This document shows positions 53,392-63,754 of a DNA stretch of 64,000 nt, piece by piece. Position numbers and translations under genes: made by a program. The notes below the pieces were generated by a model. That model was not told where the DNA came from. It saw only the letters and a program-made list of their open reading frames with translations, and did not search any database. Each line of letters starts with the position of its first letter. Position 1 is the stretch's first letter. The stretch is from Flavobacterium lipolyticum (GTDB lineage: Bacteria; Bacteroidota; Bacteroidia; Flavobacteriales; Flavobacteriaceae), in assembly GCF_020905335.1 (NCBI RefSeq), contig NZ_JAJJMN010000001.1:2356001-2420000 (forward strand), given 5' to 3'.

Positions 53392-56079
53392 ATGAAAAAT
53401 ATATTTGTTTTCGTTATTTTTTTAATGACGTCTCTTTGTGTTGCCCAAACTGTACGTTTTGATGGTTTTATTCAGGACGAAAAAAAGAATCCATTGGAAA
53501 TGGCCAATGTGATGGCGGTTAATACGGCTACAAAAGCTATGGATTCGTACGGAATTACCAATGACAAAGGAAAGTTTCAGCTGACATTGAAGCCTAATAC
53601 TTCTTATTCCATCAAGATAAGTTACCTCGGGATGAAATCAAAAGAAATTGCGATTTCAACCCAAACCGCCAATATCGCCCAGAATATTGTGATGGACGAT
53701 GCCGGAATTGAATTAGAGGGTGTTGAGATAGTGCGTGAAATGCCGGTGTCGATTAAAGGCGATACTATCGTTTACAATGCCGATTCATTTAAATCCGGAA
53801 CCGAAAAAAAGCTGGAAGATGTATTGAAAAAACTGCCGGGTGTTGAGGTAAATGCCGATGGAGAGATTGAAGTCGAAGGCAAAAAAGTCAGTAAATTAAT
53901 GGTCGAAGGAAAAGACTTTTTTGATGGGGATACGAAACTCGGGGTTAAAAATATTCCGGCCGATGCCATTGATAAAATTCAGGTTCTGAGAAATTACAAT
54001 GAAGTCAAAGCACTAAAAGGTCTGGAAAACGATCAGGACAATGTCGCGATGAATATCAAACTTAAGGAAGGTAAAAAGAACTTTTGGTTTGGCGATGTGA
54101 CCGCCGGGATTGGCGTTGCAGAACTTGACAGCCGTTATATCATCAATCCGAAATTGTTTTACTACAGCCCGGAATACAGTATCAATCTCATTACCAATTT
54201 TAATAATATTGGGGAGTTGCCACTTACAGCACAGGATTATTTTAAATTCACAGGAGGATTTAAAAATATGATGAAAAAAGGAGGAAGCAATTTTAATGTT
54301 TCGTCTAATGATTTGGGAATTTCGATTTTGAGAAACAATCGCGCTAAAGAAATTGAAACGAAATTTGGGGCAACAAACTTTGCTTATACCGTTACAAAAA
54401 AATGGAACATCAGCGGTTTTGGGATATTATCTACTTCGAAAACTGATCTCGAAACCAAATCGAAAACAACTATTTTAGATTCCGGAAACGAACAAAAAAG
54501 GGACGAATTAACGCATCAAAAAAATAATTTGGGACTTTTTAAACTCAGTTCGAGTTATAAACCCAACGAAAAATTCCAGTTTGATTACGATATCTTAACC
54601 AAATTATCCAAACAAAATGAAGATACCAGTCTGCTGCGTGAATCAGTTGTGAGTAACATTTCGGCTTTGGAAACCATTTTGACCAATAAAAGACAGGATC
54701 CAACTTCGGTAAATCAGGATTTGAGTCTGTATTACACTCAGAGCGATAAAAACATCTTCGCTTTTGAAATGCAGCATTTGTATCAGGATGAAAATCCGTT
54801 TTACAATGCCAACTTACGTACGCAGCCCTTTGATCTGGCCGGTTATACTTCCGGACAAAACAGAAACGACTTGAACCAGGAGCGGTTCGTAAAAACCAAT
54901 AAAATCGATGCTAAATTGGATTACTACTATATGGTGACACCCAAAAGCAACATCAATATTACGCTCGGAAATACATTTTCGTATCAGGATTTTAATTCTC
55001 ATATTTTTCAGATTTTGGACAATGGAACTAAAAATGATCTGAATGATCCCACGAATAACAATCAGGTACAGTACAATTTTAATGATGCATTTCTGGGATT
55101 TCACTATAAAATACTTGCCGGTAAATTTACATTGACCCCTGGAGTCAGTGTGCATACTTACAACATGAAAAATACACAATCAGGAACCGGCTATTCGCAA
55201 AACTTTATAAAAGTATTGCCTGATTTTTTTGCCTTGTATCAAATCAAAAAATCAGAAACGTTAACTTATAATTTCTCTTTATCTAACGATTTTACCGATA
55301 TCAATCAATTGGCTTCGGGCTACGTTTTGTCCGATTACAGCAGTTTGTTCAGAGGAAACCGTTATCTGGAGAATGCCACATCGCAAGTGCATTCACTACG
55401 TTATTTCAAATACAACATGTTCAATTTCGAGAATATTTTTGCCAATGCGACCTATACTAAAAAAGTAGATGCTATCAAAACAAAAGCAAATTTTGAAGGG
55501 ATAAACCAGTCTTCATCGCCATATAATTCGAACCTGGCCGACGAAACTTTTACCGGAATGGGGAATTACGGACGTTCTTTCCTGAAAAACTATAAAGCTT
55601 CTGTTAACGCCAGTTTCAATTGGTCAAAATTCAATAACATTCAGAACAACGTACTGGCAACTACCGAAAGTTTTAGTCAAAGTTATACCGTAAGAGCTTC
55701 AACAAACTATAAAAACTTTCCGAACATCGAATTTGGATATAATGCACTAATTAACAAATACAGTGGATCAACGTTTTATACGGATAAGCCTTTTGCCAGA
55801 TTGGATTATTACTTCTTGAAAAGTTTCTCGTTTGTTTCGGAATATGAATTTTACCATTATTACAACGGCAACAAAACGGTGGATAACGAATATGATTTTT
55901 TAAGTGCCAGTTTAATTTATCAAAAAAAGGACAGCAAATGGGAGTATAAAATTGCAGCTACTAACCTCTTAAATACAAAGTACCTCAATGACGACAGCTT
56001 CTCACAGTTTTCTACAAGGGTTTCCCAATATACGGTACAAGCCCGTTACATCATCTTTTCGATGAAATATAATTTATAG
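53392..56079 (+). CDS. TonB-dependent receptor-like protein paired with GLPGLI
   Basis: 895 residues. Signal peptide (MKNIFVFVIFLMTSLCVAQ), carboxypeptidase-like regulatory domain (about 23-105: FDGFIQDEKKNPLEMANVMA), plug-like region (LEDVLKKLPGVEVNADGEIE, VEGKDFFDGDTKLGVKNIPA, DAIDKIQVLRNYNE) and a large barrel ending in ARYIIFSMKYNL. It is the standard partner of a GLPGLI protein. The substrate is unknown. Confidence 0.92.
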   Translation: MKNIFVFVIFLMTSLCVAQTVRFDGFIQDEKKNPLEMANVMAVNTATKAMDSYGITNDKGKFQLTLKPNTSYSIKISYLGMKSKEIAISTQTANIAQNIVMDDAGIELEGVEIVREMPVSIKGDTIVYNADSFKSGTEKKLEDVLKKLPGVEVNADGEIEVEGKKVSKLMVEGKDFFDGDTKLGVKNIPADAIDKIQVLRNYNEVKALKGLENDQDNVAMNIKLKEGKKNFWFGDVTAGIGVAELDSRYIINPKLFYYSPEYSINLITNFNNIGELPLTAQDYFKFTGGFKNMMKKGGSNFNVSSNDLGISILRNNRAKEIETKFGATNFAYTVTKKWNISGFGILSTSKTDLETKSKTTILDSGNEQKRDELTHQKNNLGLFKLSSSYKPNEKFQFDYDILTKLSKQNEDTSLLRESVVSNISALETILTNKRQDPTSVNQDLSLYYTQSDKNIFAFEMQHLYQDENPFYNANLRTQPFDLAGYTSGQNRNDLNQERFVKTNKIDAKLDYYYMVTPKSNINITLGNTFSYQDFNSHIFQILDNGTKNDLNDPTNNNQVQYNFNDAFLGFHYKILAGKFTLTPGVSVHTYNMKNTQSGTGYSQNFIKVLPDFFALYQIKKSETLTYNFSLSNDFTDINQLASGYVLSDYSSLFRGNRYLENATSQVHSLRYFKYNMFNFENIFANATYTKKVDAIKTKANFEGINQSSSPYNSNLADETFTGMGNYGRSFLKNYKASVNASFNWSKFNNIQNNVLATTESFSQSYTVRASTNYKNFPNIEFGYNALINKYSGSTFYTDKPFARLDYYFLKSFSFVSEYEFYHYYNGNKTVDNEYDFLSASLIYQKKDSKWEYKIAATNLLNTKYLNDDSFSQFSTRVSQYTVQARYIIFSMKYNL

Positions 56080-56164
56080 TATTTTGAGTACAAAGTACGG
56101 ACTTTCAGTACTCGATTTTAATTAGAATACGGTATCTTTACGCGCGATATTAACAACCAAAATT

Positions 56165-58396
56165 TTGAACATGCGCAATTTTACCTGGAGTTTTTTAATG
56201 TTTTTTTGTTTCGTTTTTACTTCTTTTTCTCAAACAAAAACGCTTGAAAAAGGAACTTATCTTTCTACCAATAAAGGTCAGAAGATCAAACTGAATTTAT
56301 TAGAGAATAACAAATACGAATTGGTTTTTTATTCCGGCGATTATCAGATAAAGGGAGATTCGGTATCATTTACTTCAATTGACAAGCCGGAAAGTGGCTT
56401 TGATCTTGTTTTTAAAAATGATAAAAAGGCCAAAAAAGTTAAAATTAAATTTATTAATCCGTCTTATTATTCCTTTTTTATTGGTTCGCAAAACGGATCG
56501 AATGAGATTAAGTACCAACGATTATCAGATATTTGGAGCCAGGAAAATGCAGAAAGTGCCAATCCTGATGCTGAATTTGAAATTGACCGTGCAGATTACC
56601 TGTATTTGGTTTTCGAAGATTATAAGGGAGAAAGTAAAGTTTCGAAATTTGCTTTGCCAAAAGAAGTCTCAGAGGTAACGATCAACTACCAACCCGATCT
56701 TTTTGGGAATTTGAATATTTCCGGTTTCTTTAATAAAAATACAAATGAACTTATGGTTTCGGAGAAGTCCGGAAAGGATCCGTTAATTTTTGTTAACCAA
56801 AAAAATGCCCAGCCTGAAAAAACGTCAAAAGTAGTTCCGCTGGAAATTAAGAGTATTGTAAATTGGACTTATCCGGGGAAAGATATTGCAGAGAGTGAAG
56901 AGTATGCCGTAGTAGTCGATTCTGCTGCTACAGCGGCTGATTCTGCATATGTTCCTGAAATTTATGATTTTAAATTCAAAATTCAAGACAATCTTAAAAG
57001 TGCTCTCGCGGCAACTGCAGCTGATAAAACTAAATTCTTGGTTGTGGCAGTTGATACTAAAAATCCTTCTGCAAAAAAGGATTTTGATACTTTTATTGAA
57101 AAACAGGAATCTCTTTTGGGCGTTCATATGGCTACTGCTTATAGCGCAGAAAATGATTCTTTTAATTTTTATCTGGCCAATGCCAATGATAAAAAATGGC
57201 TGAAATCAGTTAAAATTACGGATGATAAAAGTTTGATTGTCTTAAATGAGAATGGGGACGTTTTAGCAAGTGCAAAATCCACATTGTTGGAAAAAGAAGC
57301 ATTTTTTGATATCTATTCGGATTTTGCCAGACAACTAAAAATTGCAGATACTTATTATTCGCTCGGCAAAGTGGTAAAAAATAAAAAAGCAAGTGACGAA
57401 GATTTAATTGCAGCATTCCGAAAATCAGTTCTATCTTATGATTTTGGAAATTATTATACAATATACGACCAAACCAATCAAGGGGACTTTAAATTTGCCA
57501 ATACTAAGGTGGATCTAAAAGAAGTGACTCCGGTATGGAAAAAACTAATTGAGACACATCAAAAAGATACGAAACCAAATATGTATCTGGTGGAGACTAT
57601 TTTGAAAGAAATCAAAAATCAGGGATTCTCTAAACAAGTTTCGAAAGAAGATAAAGTTTTAAATGATACTGATTTTCTTTCGATCGATTATTTAATCAAA
57701 CATTATGATGCTATTGATGCGGAGCGTTTAGGATACAATGAAAAAGAAGGAGAGAAACACAATATAGGAAGTCTAAATCAAGAAATTGCAGGAGCTTTAC
57801 AGCAAAACAAGAATATCGTGTCAAATGAAGCTTCCGTTGCAGGTAACCAGGACAAAACAATCTCGGTCTACAAAAAACTAATTGCAGCCGGAAAAGGAAA
57901 TTTTGAGACCTATCAGAATTATTTAGCTTATTTAGCTGAAACAGCTGACAACGATGGCTCTAATGGAGCTTATTTGAAAGAATTCAATGCTTATTTTACT
58001 ACAAATCTGGGAGATAAAGGAAATGTAATTGAAAGATTGGATCAGATGTTTGGGGCATTAGGGACTGATTCTGAATATGGTTTCAATGGTTGGAACTGGT
58101 TTAAGGAATACCATTCTAATCTTTGTAATTCAGCGGCATGGACAGTAGTATCAAGACCTGGAAATACCGATTTTTTAAAATCAGCAATAGGATGGTCTGA
58201 GTATAGCCTTGCCGTTACAAAGAACAATCCTTATTACTTGGATACCCTGGCGCAGTTGTATTATAAAGACGGACAAAAAAACAAAGCAATCGAGACACAA
58301 ATTTTGGCTGCTAAATATCTGAACAGTGAAGTTGAAGAACAAACAGCAGTGGAGATCAGAGAGACACTAACAAAAATGCAAAACGGAACCTATTAA
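56165..58396 (+). CDS. Large secreted protein of unknown function
   Basis: 743 residues. Signal peptide (RNFTWSFLMFFCFVFTSFSQ), an N-terminal beta-rich half, a middle region with thioredoxin-like secondary-structure order but no CxxC (KTKFLVVAVDTKNPSAKKDF), and a C-terminal alpha-helical part that ends in a TPR-like pair (YLDTLAQLYYKDGQKNKAIE). I cannot name the family. It lies 86 bp after the receptor gene in the same direction, and may be the last member of the GLPGLI operon. Confidence 0.75.
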   Translation: MNMRNFTWSFLMFFCFVFTSFSQTKTLEKGTYLSTNKGQKIKLNLLENNKYELVFYSGDYQIKGDSVSFTSIDKPESGFDLVFKNDKKAKKVKIKFINPSYYSFFIGSQNGSNEIKYQRLSDIWSQENAESANPDAEFEIDRADYLYLVFEDYKGESKVSKFALPKEVSEVTINYQPDLFGNLNISGFFNKNTNELMVSEKSGKDPLIFVNQKNAQPEKTSKVVPLEIKSIVNWTYPGKDIAESEEYAVVVDSAATAADSAYVPEIYDFKFKIQDNLKSALAATAADKTKFLVVAVDTKNPSAKKDFDTFIEKQESLLGVHMATAYSAENDSFNFYLANANDKKWLKSVKITDDKSLIVLNENGDVLASAKSTLLEKEAFFDIYSDFARQLKIADTYYSLGKVVKNKKASDEDLIAAFRKSVLSYDFGNYYTIYDQTNQGDFKFANTKVDLKEVTPVWKKLIETHQKDTKPNMYLVETILKEIKNQGFSKQVSKEDKVLNDTDFLSIDYLIKHYDAIDAERLGYNEKEGEKHNIGSLNQEIAGALQQNKNIVSNEASVAGNQDKTISVYKKLIAAGKGNFETYQNYLAYLAETADNDGSNGAYLKEFNAYFTTNLGDKGNVIERLDQMFGALGTDSEYGFNGWNWFKEYHSNLCNSAAWTVVSRPGNTDFLKSAIGWSEYSLAVTKNNPYYLDTLAQLYYKDGQKNKAIETQILAAKYLNSEVEEQTAVEIRETLTKMQNGTY

Positions 58397-58416
58397 AATA
58401 GAAGTGTTTCGTAAAG

Positions 58417-58459
58417 TAATACCCCGACAGTTTTCAGGAACTGTCGGGGGTATTTTTTT
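58417..58459. terminator. Bidirectional terminator between convergent genes
   Basis: ATACCCCGACAGTT / AACTGTCGGGGGTAT with a short loop and a T-run on the plus strand (58451-58459). The stop codon of the DUF4153 gene touches its edge. Confidence 0.87.
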
Positions 58460-60224
58460 AGTTTTTTATTTGTACAAGCACGTTTATCATATAACGATTT
58501 ACGGTTTTCTTATTGTCTTTAATTTTGCCACTGGCGCTGAGGTACGTAATCAGAATTTTATATTTTGAAGTTTGCACCTCCTGAGTTACTTTTTTATCAT
58601 AATCGTGATCTCGTCTAAAATCAGGACTTGTATTAATAAAATCAGTAATTTTTAATGGAATGCTTTCCTTGTTAATCTCTAAATTTAATCCGTAATCTTC
58701 TACCGTAGAGGTAAGAGAATAGCTTTTATTCTCAATTTTTACACAATCATGACATTCATAAGGGTTGTCACTGGAAAGGTCAACTGAAAAGTCATATCCG
58801 TGAATGTTCAGCACCTTGTTTTGTTGGTAATAAAAGTAAAACGAATCATTGATTTGTTCTTCTCTGGCATATTCTGACTGATATTCATAACCTAAAGCTT
58901 CCATGATTTCATAATCGCTTGGATCTTTCTCTTTTTTAAGGAGGGTTTCCAGCTTGGTTTTGGCATACGGAACCATAATTTCAACCCCATAATTGCGCTC
59001 TAAAAATGAAACAATACTGCTTAAATCCTGTTGTTGTTCGAAACTCAGTTTTTTAGCGGTTTTATTTTGTACATAACTTTCAAAACGGGCCAGCTGACTG
59101 TATTTCGAAATCGAATTGGCGCTTTGTGGTCCGGCTATAGAAAACAAGCCTGCGAGACATAAACTTATTGGAATGAACTTTATTTTAGGATGCTTTTGAA
59201 TGAGAAAATACCCCACAACAAGGGATAACCATACCGACATTAACAGTACATAATAGCGTTCATGTGTAAAACCATACAGATTGATTCGGTACAAAATAGC
59301 CCAAAAAAGCAATACTAATAACGGAATTAATAAAAAATAAAACCAGCGGTTAAAAGTTCGCATCCAGAGATTAGCCGTTTCAGTTGCAATGGGATGAACC
59401 AATAAAAAAGAAAGGATTCCGAAAATAGCAAACACCAAAACGAGATAGGAAACCCAGCCGACAGGCAGTGAAAGTGTCAGCAGAATTTTTGCTTCATAAC
59501 AAATTAAAATCACCAGATACAGACTAATCAGGGGCAACAACACAAATTGAGTGAAGTTTTTAAGTCCTTTCGGGTAATTTAAAACCAGGGGAGCCGTGCT
59601 GTTATTCGTTTCCGGAACACCGCTTAAAAAGAACGTGGTATTAAAAACCCCGGCAATCACAAAAAAGACATGCATGTAAATGCGATCGTAAAAGTCAATA
59701 TTAAAAAGCTTGTCAATCGCTAAAATTGCCAATGCCAAACCCGAATAAAGCACTATACTGTACAAACCTGCCGTTAAAATTCTTAGGAAAAGCTGTTTGT
59801 TGAATTCCCAAAACTCATCCTGATTGTAAGCTCTTGGCAGGAAACCGGCAAATGAAACCAATAAATGAAATACAATATTCAGAACCATAAACTGCTGTAT
59901 TTCGACATCTGTAGTATACTTGTGAAAAGTATTGACAAAGAGAAAAACAAGACTTCCTAAGCCAATACTAAGGGCAAAACGCAGGAAGTTATTTTTTTTA
60001 GCAGCTAGAAAAAACAAACTGACAGAGAGAAATAAAACGAGACTCAAAGAGCAGCTCATTAAAGCTTTTTCATAGAATTCTTTGTTGGGACTGTTATAAT
60101 TTCCTTCGCTAAGAATTATGGCAAAGACAGTTCCTAAAATGGCGGTTAAAATTTCTAAAGGAAATCGAAGAATTGTTTTCAGCGTTGCGTTCAGAACGTT
60201 TTGTAACGATGGGAGTTTACTCAT
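58458..60224 (-). CDS. DUF4153 polytopic membrane protein
   Basis: 588 residues. About 11 membrane helices in the first 390 residues, with the family signature FTHERYYVLLMSVWLSLVVG, then a soluble C-terminal domain of about 200 residues (LEKNYG-type helices, then beta strands such as YGLNLEINKESIPLKITDFI). The function is unknown. It stands alone, convergent to the large secreted protein. Confidence 0.85.
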   Translation of the reverse strand: MSKLPSLQNVLNATLKTILRFPLEILTAILGTVFAIILSEGNYNSPNKEFYEKALMSCSLSLVLFLSVSLFFLAAKKNNFLRFALSIGLGSLVFLFVNTFHKYTTDVEIQQFMVLNIVFHLLVSFAGFLPRAYNQDEFWEFNKQLFLRILTAGLYSIVLYSGLALAILAIDKLFNIDFYDRIYMHVFFVIAGVFNTTFFLSGVPETNNSTAPLVLNYPKGLKNFTQFVLLPLISLYLVILICYEAKILLTLSLPVGWVSYLVLVFAIFGILSFLLVHPIATETANLWMRTFNRWFYFLLIPLLVLLFWAILYRINLYGFTHERYYVLLMSVWLSLVVGYFLIQKHPKIKFIPISLCLAGLFSIAGPQSANSISKYSQLARFESYVQNKTAKKLSFEQQQDLSSIVSFLERNYGVEIMVPYAKTKLETLLKKEKDPSDYEIMEALGYEYQSEYAREEQINDSFYFYYQQNKVLNIHGYDFSVDLSSDNPYECHDCVKIENKSYSLTSTVEDYGLNLEINKESIPLKITDFINTSPDFRRDHDYDKKVTQEVQTSKYKILITYLSASGKIKDNKKTVNRYMINVLVQIKN

Positions 60225-60280
60225 TTTTTTTATCAGTTATACCAATTGAAGGATTATTGATGCTATCATTTTCTGGTATA

Positions 60281-60343
60281 ATGCCGATATAGTATGAAAA
60301 TAGTCTGATTTTGATTAGACTATATGGAATACATAATCGGTAT
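60281..60343. repeat. Nested inverted repeats upstream of DUF4153 and M28 genes
   Basis: Outer arms ATGCCGAT (60281-60288) / ATCGGTAT (60336-60343), with one G-T pair, enclose ATAGTCT (60300-60306) / AGACTAT (60317-60323). A further pair TTATACCA/TGGTATAA lies at 60237-60244 and 60274-60281. They are in the 288-bp divergent gap, which otherwise has only a -7-like TAAGTTTG at 60485-60492 before the peptidase gene. Confidence 0.5.
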
Positions 60344-60512
60344 TATTTTGTACTAAGGAAGGTAAATTGTAAGAGATAAACAAATAAAAATCGCAATGCT
60401 AAAAAAAGAATACTGCCATTTTGCTGATTTTGCATTTCGATAATGTTTAAGAGCCTGAGCCGCTTTTTATTCTCTTTAAATCACTAAGTTTGGAATACTA
60501 AATTTAAAACGT

Positions 60513-61979
60513 ATGAAAAATAAAATGATCCTCGTTTTGATTGCTTACGGAGGAGTAGTTTTTTCGCAGGCAGTTAAGAAACCTTTAGTTTCAGCAATTA
60601 CAGATAAAGATTTAAAAACCGATATGTACCAGATGGCCGGAGATCATTTTAACGGTCGTGAAGCTGGAACTTTAGATGAATTAAAAGTATCGATGTGGCT
60701 CGCCAATAAAGCCAAAGAGGCCGGAATGGCACCGGCAGGTGATGACGGAACTTATTTTCAGTTTTTTGATTTGTACAGGCATCAGGTGACACCCAATACA
60801 AAGTTTAAAATTGGACAAAAAGAATACAAACTGTGGAAAGATGTTCTCGTAGCAGAAACGACGAACATTAAAGTAGACGCACCATTGGTTTATTTGGGTG
60901 CAGCCACTAAAGAAGCAATTGAAAAAGCCGATATCAAAGGAAAAGCAGTTGTATTACTAGCTTCCAAAGAAGGCATTGCTGACGATATTTCGCTTTTCGA
61001 CAGACGTTACCCGGGTTTGGTTCGAAACAAATATTATGATCTTGTGGTAAAAAAGGGCGCAACGGCTCTGATTATGGTTGCCGATGAGTTAGCAGAGCAA
61101 AGCTGGTCTCAGGTGGAACCGCAAATGACAAGAGGAATTTATGGAATTGAAGGTTTTCGAGATAAAATTGGTGCTACAATGCCCGTTTTTTGGGTGCACA
61201 GCGATCAATTGGAGTATCTAAAAAACACCAAAGATCTTTTATCAACTGAAGTAATTTCAGAAACGTATAAATATCCTTCGGTGAATGTTGTAGGTAAAAT
61301 TGAAGGAACAGATCCTAAACTGAAAAACGAATATGTTCTTTTTAGCGGACATCAGGATCACGATGGGGTAAGACAAAAATACGGACAGGACTCTATTTAC
61401 AACGGAGCCGATGATAATGCCAGTACCTGTGTGGCCATGTTGGCGATTGCAAGAGCGTATAAAAAGCAGCCTGGTAAAAGAACTTCTTTATTTGTTTTTC
61501 ATGGTTCAGAAGAAAGAGGATTATTAGGTTCAAGATGGTATGCTTCGCACACTACAGTTCCTGAAAAAGATATTGTTGCTGTATTAAACGGAGATATGAT
61601 TGGAAGAAATAATGTCAATCAGGCGGCTCTTTTAGGTTCCAGTTCTCCTCATGAAAATTCATCTGATCTGGTTGCAATTGCCAAAAAAGCAAACGATGAA
61701 GGCCCTAAATTTGATCTGGATAAACTTTGGGACAGACCGGAACATCCGGAGTATTTTTATTTCCGTTCCGACCATTTGCCTTATGCAAGAAGAGGAATCC
61801 CATCTGTTTTTTATACCAGTGTTTTACACAGTCAATATCATACACCAATGGACGAGTCTGAAAACATTGATTTTGTAAAATTGCGTAAAATGACCGAGTG
61901 GATGTACCGTACAGGCTGGATTTTATCAAATGATGCAGGTCGTCCGAAAACATTGCCTAATGTGCAATTGGAGCGTTAG
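60513..61979 (+). CDS. Secreted M28-family zinc peptidase
   Basis: 488 residues. Signal peptide (MKNKMILVLIAYGGVVFSQ), a PA-like inserted domain (about 110-240, KADIKGKAVVLLASKEG) and an M28 catalytic domain with the metal and catalytic residues in SGHQDHDGV, NGADDNASTC, GSEERGLLGS, LNGDMIGRN and HSQYHTPMDE. An aminopeptidase is most likely. No type IX sorting domain is present, so it should stay in the periplasm or be released by the Sec path. Confidence 0.93.
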   Translation: MKNKMILVLIAYGGVVFSQAVKKPLVSAITDKDLKTDMYQMAGDHFNGREAGTLDELKVSMWLANKAKEAGMAPAGDDGTYFQFFDLYRHQVTPNTKFKIGQKEYKLWKDVLVAETTNIKVDAPLVYLGAATKEAIEKADIKGKAVVLLASKEGIADDISLFDRRYPGLVRNKYYDLVVKKGATALIMVADELAEQSWSQVEPQMTRGIYGIEGFRDKIGATMPVFWVHSDQLEYLKNTKDLLSTEVISETYKYPSVNVVGKIEGTDPKLKNEYVLFSGHQDHDGVRQKYGQDSIYNGADDNASTCVAMLAIARAYKKQPGKRTSLFVFHGSEERGLLGSRWYASHTTVPEKDIVAVLNGDMIGRNNVNQAALLGSSSPHENSSDLVAIAKKANDEGPKFDLDKLWDRPEHPEYFYFRSDHLPYARRGIPSVFYTSVLHSQYHTPMDESENIDFVKLRKMTEWMYRTGWILSNDAGRPKTLPNVQLER

Positions 61980-62005
61980 GAAATAGTGGTTTGTGTTGAG
62001 TTTTA

Positions 62006-62236
62006 GACGCGGATTCGCTATCGCGAAAACGCGGATAAAAACGGATTTTTATACTTTTTTGCTGGGAAGTAATTTAAAAACATGCGATACAATTTATATC
62101 ATAGTCCAATTCAAAAATAGGCATAACAAAAAAGGCTTTCTTAAATTTTAGAAAGCCTTTTTTTTGTCAACTAATTCGATAGTTTTCAAATATTAAATCC
62201 GTTTTTATCCGCGTTTTTACGAAGTAAATCCGCGTC
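62006..62236. repeat. Long inverted repeat around the M28 terminator
   Basis: The arms 62006-62048 and 62195-62236 are reverse complements over a 10-bp block (GACGCGGATT) and a 23-bp block (ending ACGCGGATAAAAACGGATTT). Between the blocks each arm carries a different short spacer that is itself a mini-hairpin (TTCGC-TATC-GCGAA; TTTAC-GAA-GTAAA). The arms enclose a strong terminator at 62128-62165. Confidence 0.85.
62128..62165. terminator. Terminator of the M28 peptidase gene
   Basis: AAAAAAGGCTTTCT / AGAAAGCCTTTTTT with an 8-nt loop and an 8-nt T-run. It lies about 150 bp past the stop. Confidence 0.85.
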
Positions 62237-62296
62237 ATCCGTGTTGAAATAAAATCTGGATTTCGCCGAATAATGCAGGCCATCAGGGAGTAAAAT

Positions 62297-62334
62297 AAAA
62301 AAACCGATTTCTAAAAATAGAAACCGGTTTTTTT
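62297..62334. terminator. Terminator, probably of metK
   Basis: AAAAAAACCGATTTCTA / TAGAAACCGGTTTTTTT with a 4-nt loop, one mismatch and a T-run on either strand. It is 85 bp beyond the metK stop, with a heptad-repeat stretch between them. Confidence 0.78.
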
Positions 62335-62343
62335 ATGTTTAAG

Positions 62344-62416
62344 AATAAATAGTTATTGTCTAACAATCTAAAAAAATCCAAGCTAGTCTAATAATCTATT
62401 TAGTCTGATAATCTAA
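62344..62416. repeat. Degenerate heptad repeat after metK
   Basis: TCTAA-containing units recur in a roughly 7-bp rhythm (TCTAACA, ATCTAAA, then TCTAATA, ATCTATT, TAGTCTG, ATAATCT, AAGATCT). It is less regular than the other heptad elements. Confidence 0.5.
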
Positions 62417-62419
62417 GAT

Positions 62420-63670
62420 CTATAATCCGAAAGCCGCTTTTACCTGGTCAACAAAATCAAGTTTTTCCCAGGTAAACAATTCCACAGTAACTGTTTTTTC
62501 GTTTCCACCCGGAGCAGAGAAAGTTTTAGTTACAGTTTCCGGTTTACGTCCCATGTGTCCGTAAGCGGCAGTTTCACTGTAAATAGGGTTTCTCAATTTC
62601 AAACGCTGCTCGATAAAGTAAGGACGCATATCAAAGATAGCTTCTACTTTCTTAGCGATTTCACCGTTGGTTAAGTTTACTTTAGAAGTTCCGTAAGTAT
62701 CAATAAAAATACCCATTGGTTCAGCAACTCCAATTGCATAAGAAACTTGTACTAAAATCTCGTCAGCAACACCTGCTGCTACTAAGTTTTTAGCGATATG
62801 ACGTGTTGCATAAGCCGCACTTCTGTCTACTTTACTTGGATCTTTTCCAGAGAATGCACCACCACCGTGAGCACCTTTTCCACCGTAAGTATCCACAATA
62901 ATTTTTCTTCCTGTTAAACCAGTATCTCCGTGAGGTCCTCCAATAACGAATTTCCCTGTTGGATTGATATGGTAGTTGATTTTATCATTGAATAAATGCG
63001 CGTGAGCTGGATTTTTAGCAATGATTCTTGGAATCAAAATTTCGATAATATCTTTTTTGATTTTAGCCAGCATTGTAGCTTCTTCGTCAAAATCATCGTG
63101 TTGAGTTGAGATTACGATCGCATCAATACGAGTTGGTTTATTATCGTCACTGTACTCTAAAGTTACCTGTGATTTTGCATCAGGACGTAAATAAGTGATT
63201 TCCTTATTTTCACGTCTTAAGATAGCTAACTCCTGTAATAATTTATGAGACAAATCAAGTGCCAATGGCATGAAGTTTTCGGTTTCGTTTGTAGCGTAAC
63301 CAAACATCATTCCCTGGTCTCCAGCACCTTGCTCTTCCGGCTTAGCCCTGTCAACACCTTGATTAATATCTGCTGATTGCTCATGAATTGCTGAAAGAAT
63401 CCCGCAAGAATTTGCCTCAAACATATATTCGCTTTTAGTATATCCAATTTTACGGATTACTTCGCGGGCAATTTGCTGCACATCAAGATAAGTATTCGAT
63501 TTTACTTCACCAGCTAAAATTACCTGACCTGTAGTAACCAGAGTTTCACAAGCTACTTTTGAGTCAGCATCAAATGCCAAAAAGTTATCAATTAATGCAT
63601 CCGAAATTTGATCTGCAACTTTGTCTGGATGCCCTTCACTAACAGATTCTGACGTAAATAAATAAGCCAT
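62420..63670 (-). CDS. metK: S-adenosylmethionine synthetase
   Basis: 416 residues. It makes SAM from methionine and ATP. Family signatures: [56 protein letters not shown] and [20 protein letters not shown]. The gene is preceded by a leader of about 180 nt with a probable SAM-II riboswitch, so its expression should respond to its own product. Confidence 0.98.
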   Translation of the reverse strand: MAYLFTSESVSEGHPDKVADQISDALIDNFLAFDADSKVACETLVTTGQVILAGEVKSNTYLDVQQIAREVIRKIGYTKSEYMFEANSCGILSAIHEQSADINQGVDRAKPEEQGAGDQGMMFGYATNETENFMPLALDLSHKLLQELAILRRENKEITYLRPDAKSQVTLEYSDDNKPTRIDAIVISTQHDDFDEEATMLAKIKKDIIEILIPRIIAKNPAHAHLFNDKINYHINPTGKFVIGGPHGDTGLTGRKIIVDTYGGKGAHGGGAFSGKDPSKVDRSAAYATRHIAKNLVAAGVADEILVQVSYAIGVAEPMGIFIDTYGTSKVNLTNGEIAKKVEAIFDMRPYFIEQRLKLRNPIYSETAAYGHMGRKPETVTKTFSAPGGNEKTVTVELFTWEKLDFVDQVKAAFGL

Positions 63671-63729
63671 AATAATTTATATAATTTATTAAATTAAAAT
63701 TAAGCGAGAAAAAATAATTGCTAAAAAGG

Positions 63730-63754
63730 GCTAAAGGAGAATTTCTGCTTTAGC
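63730..63754 (-). promoter_or_regulatory. Alternative hairpin competing with the riboswitch pseudoknot
   Basis: Minus-strand GCTAAAG (63754-63748) pairs with CTTTAGC (63736-63730) over an 11-nt loop. GCTAAA is also the strand the SAM-II pseudoknot needs. A second TTTTTAGC (63727-63720) offers another partner. This is a candidate expression platform. Confidence 0.5.

Noticed and set aside
62006..62236. Insertion sequence ends
   Set aside because: The inverted arms enclose only about 150 bp with a terminator and no transposase or target-site duplication, so at most a non-coding repeat.
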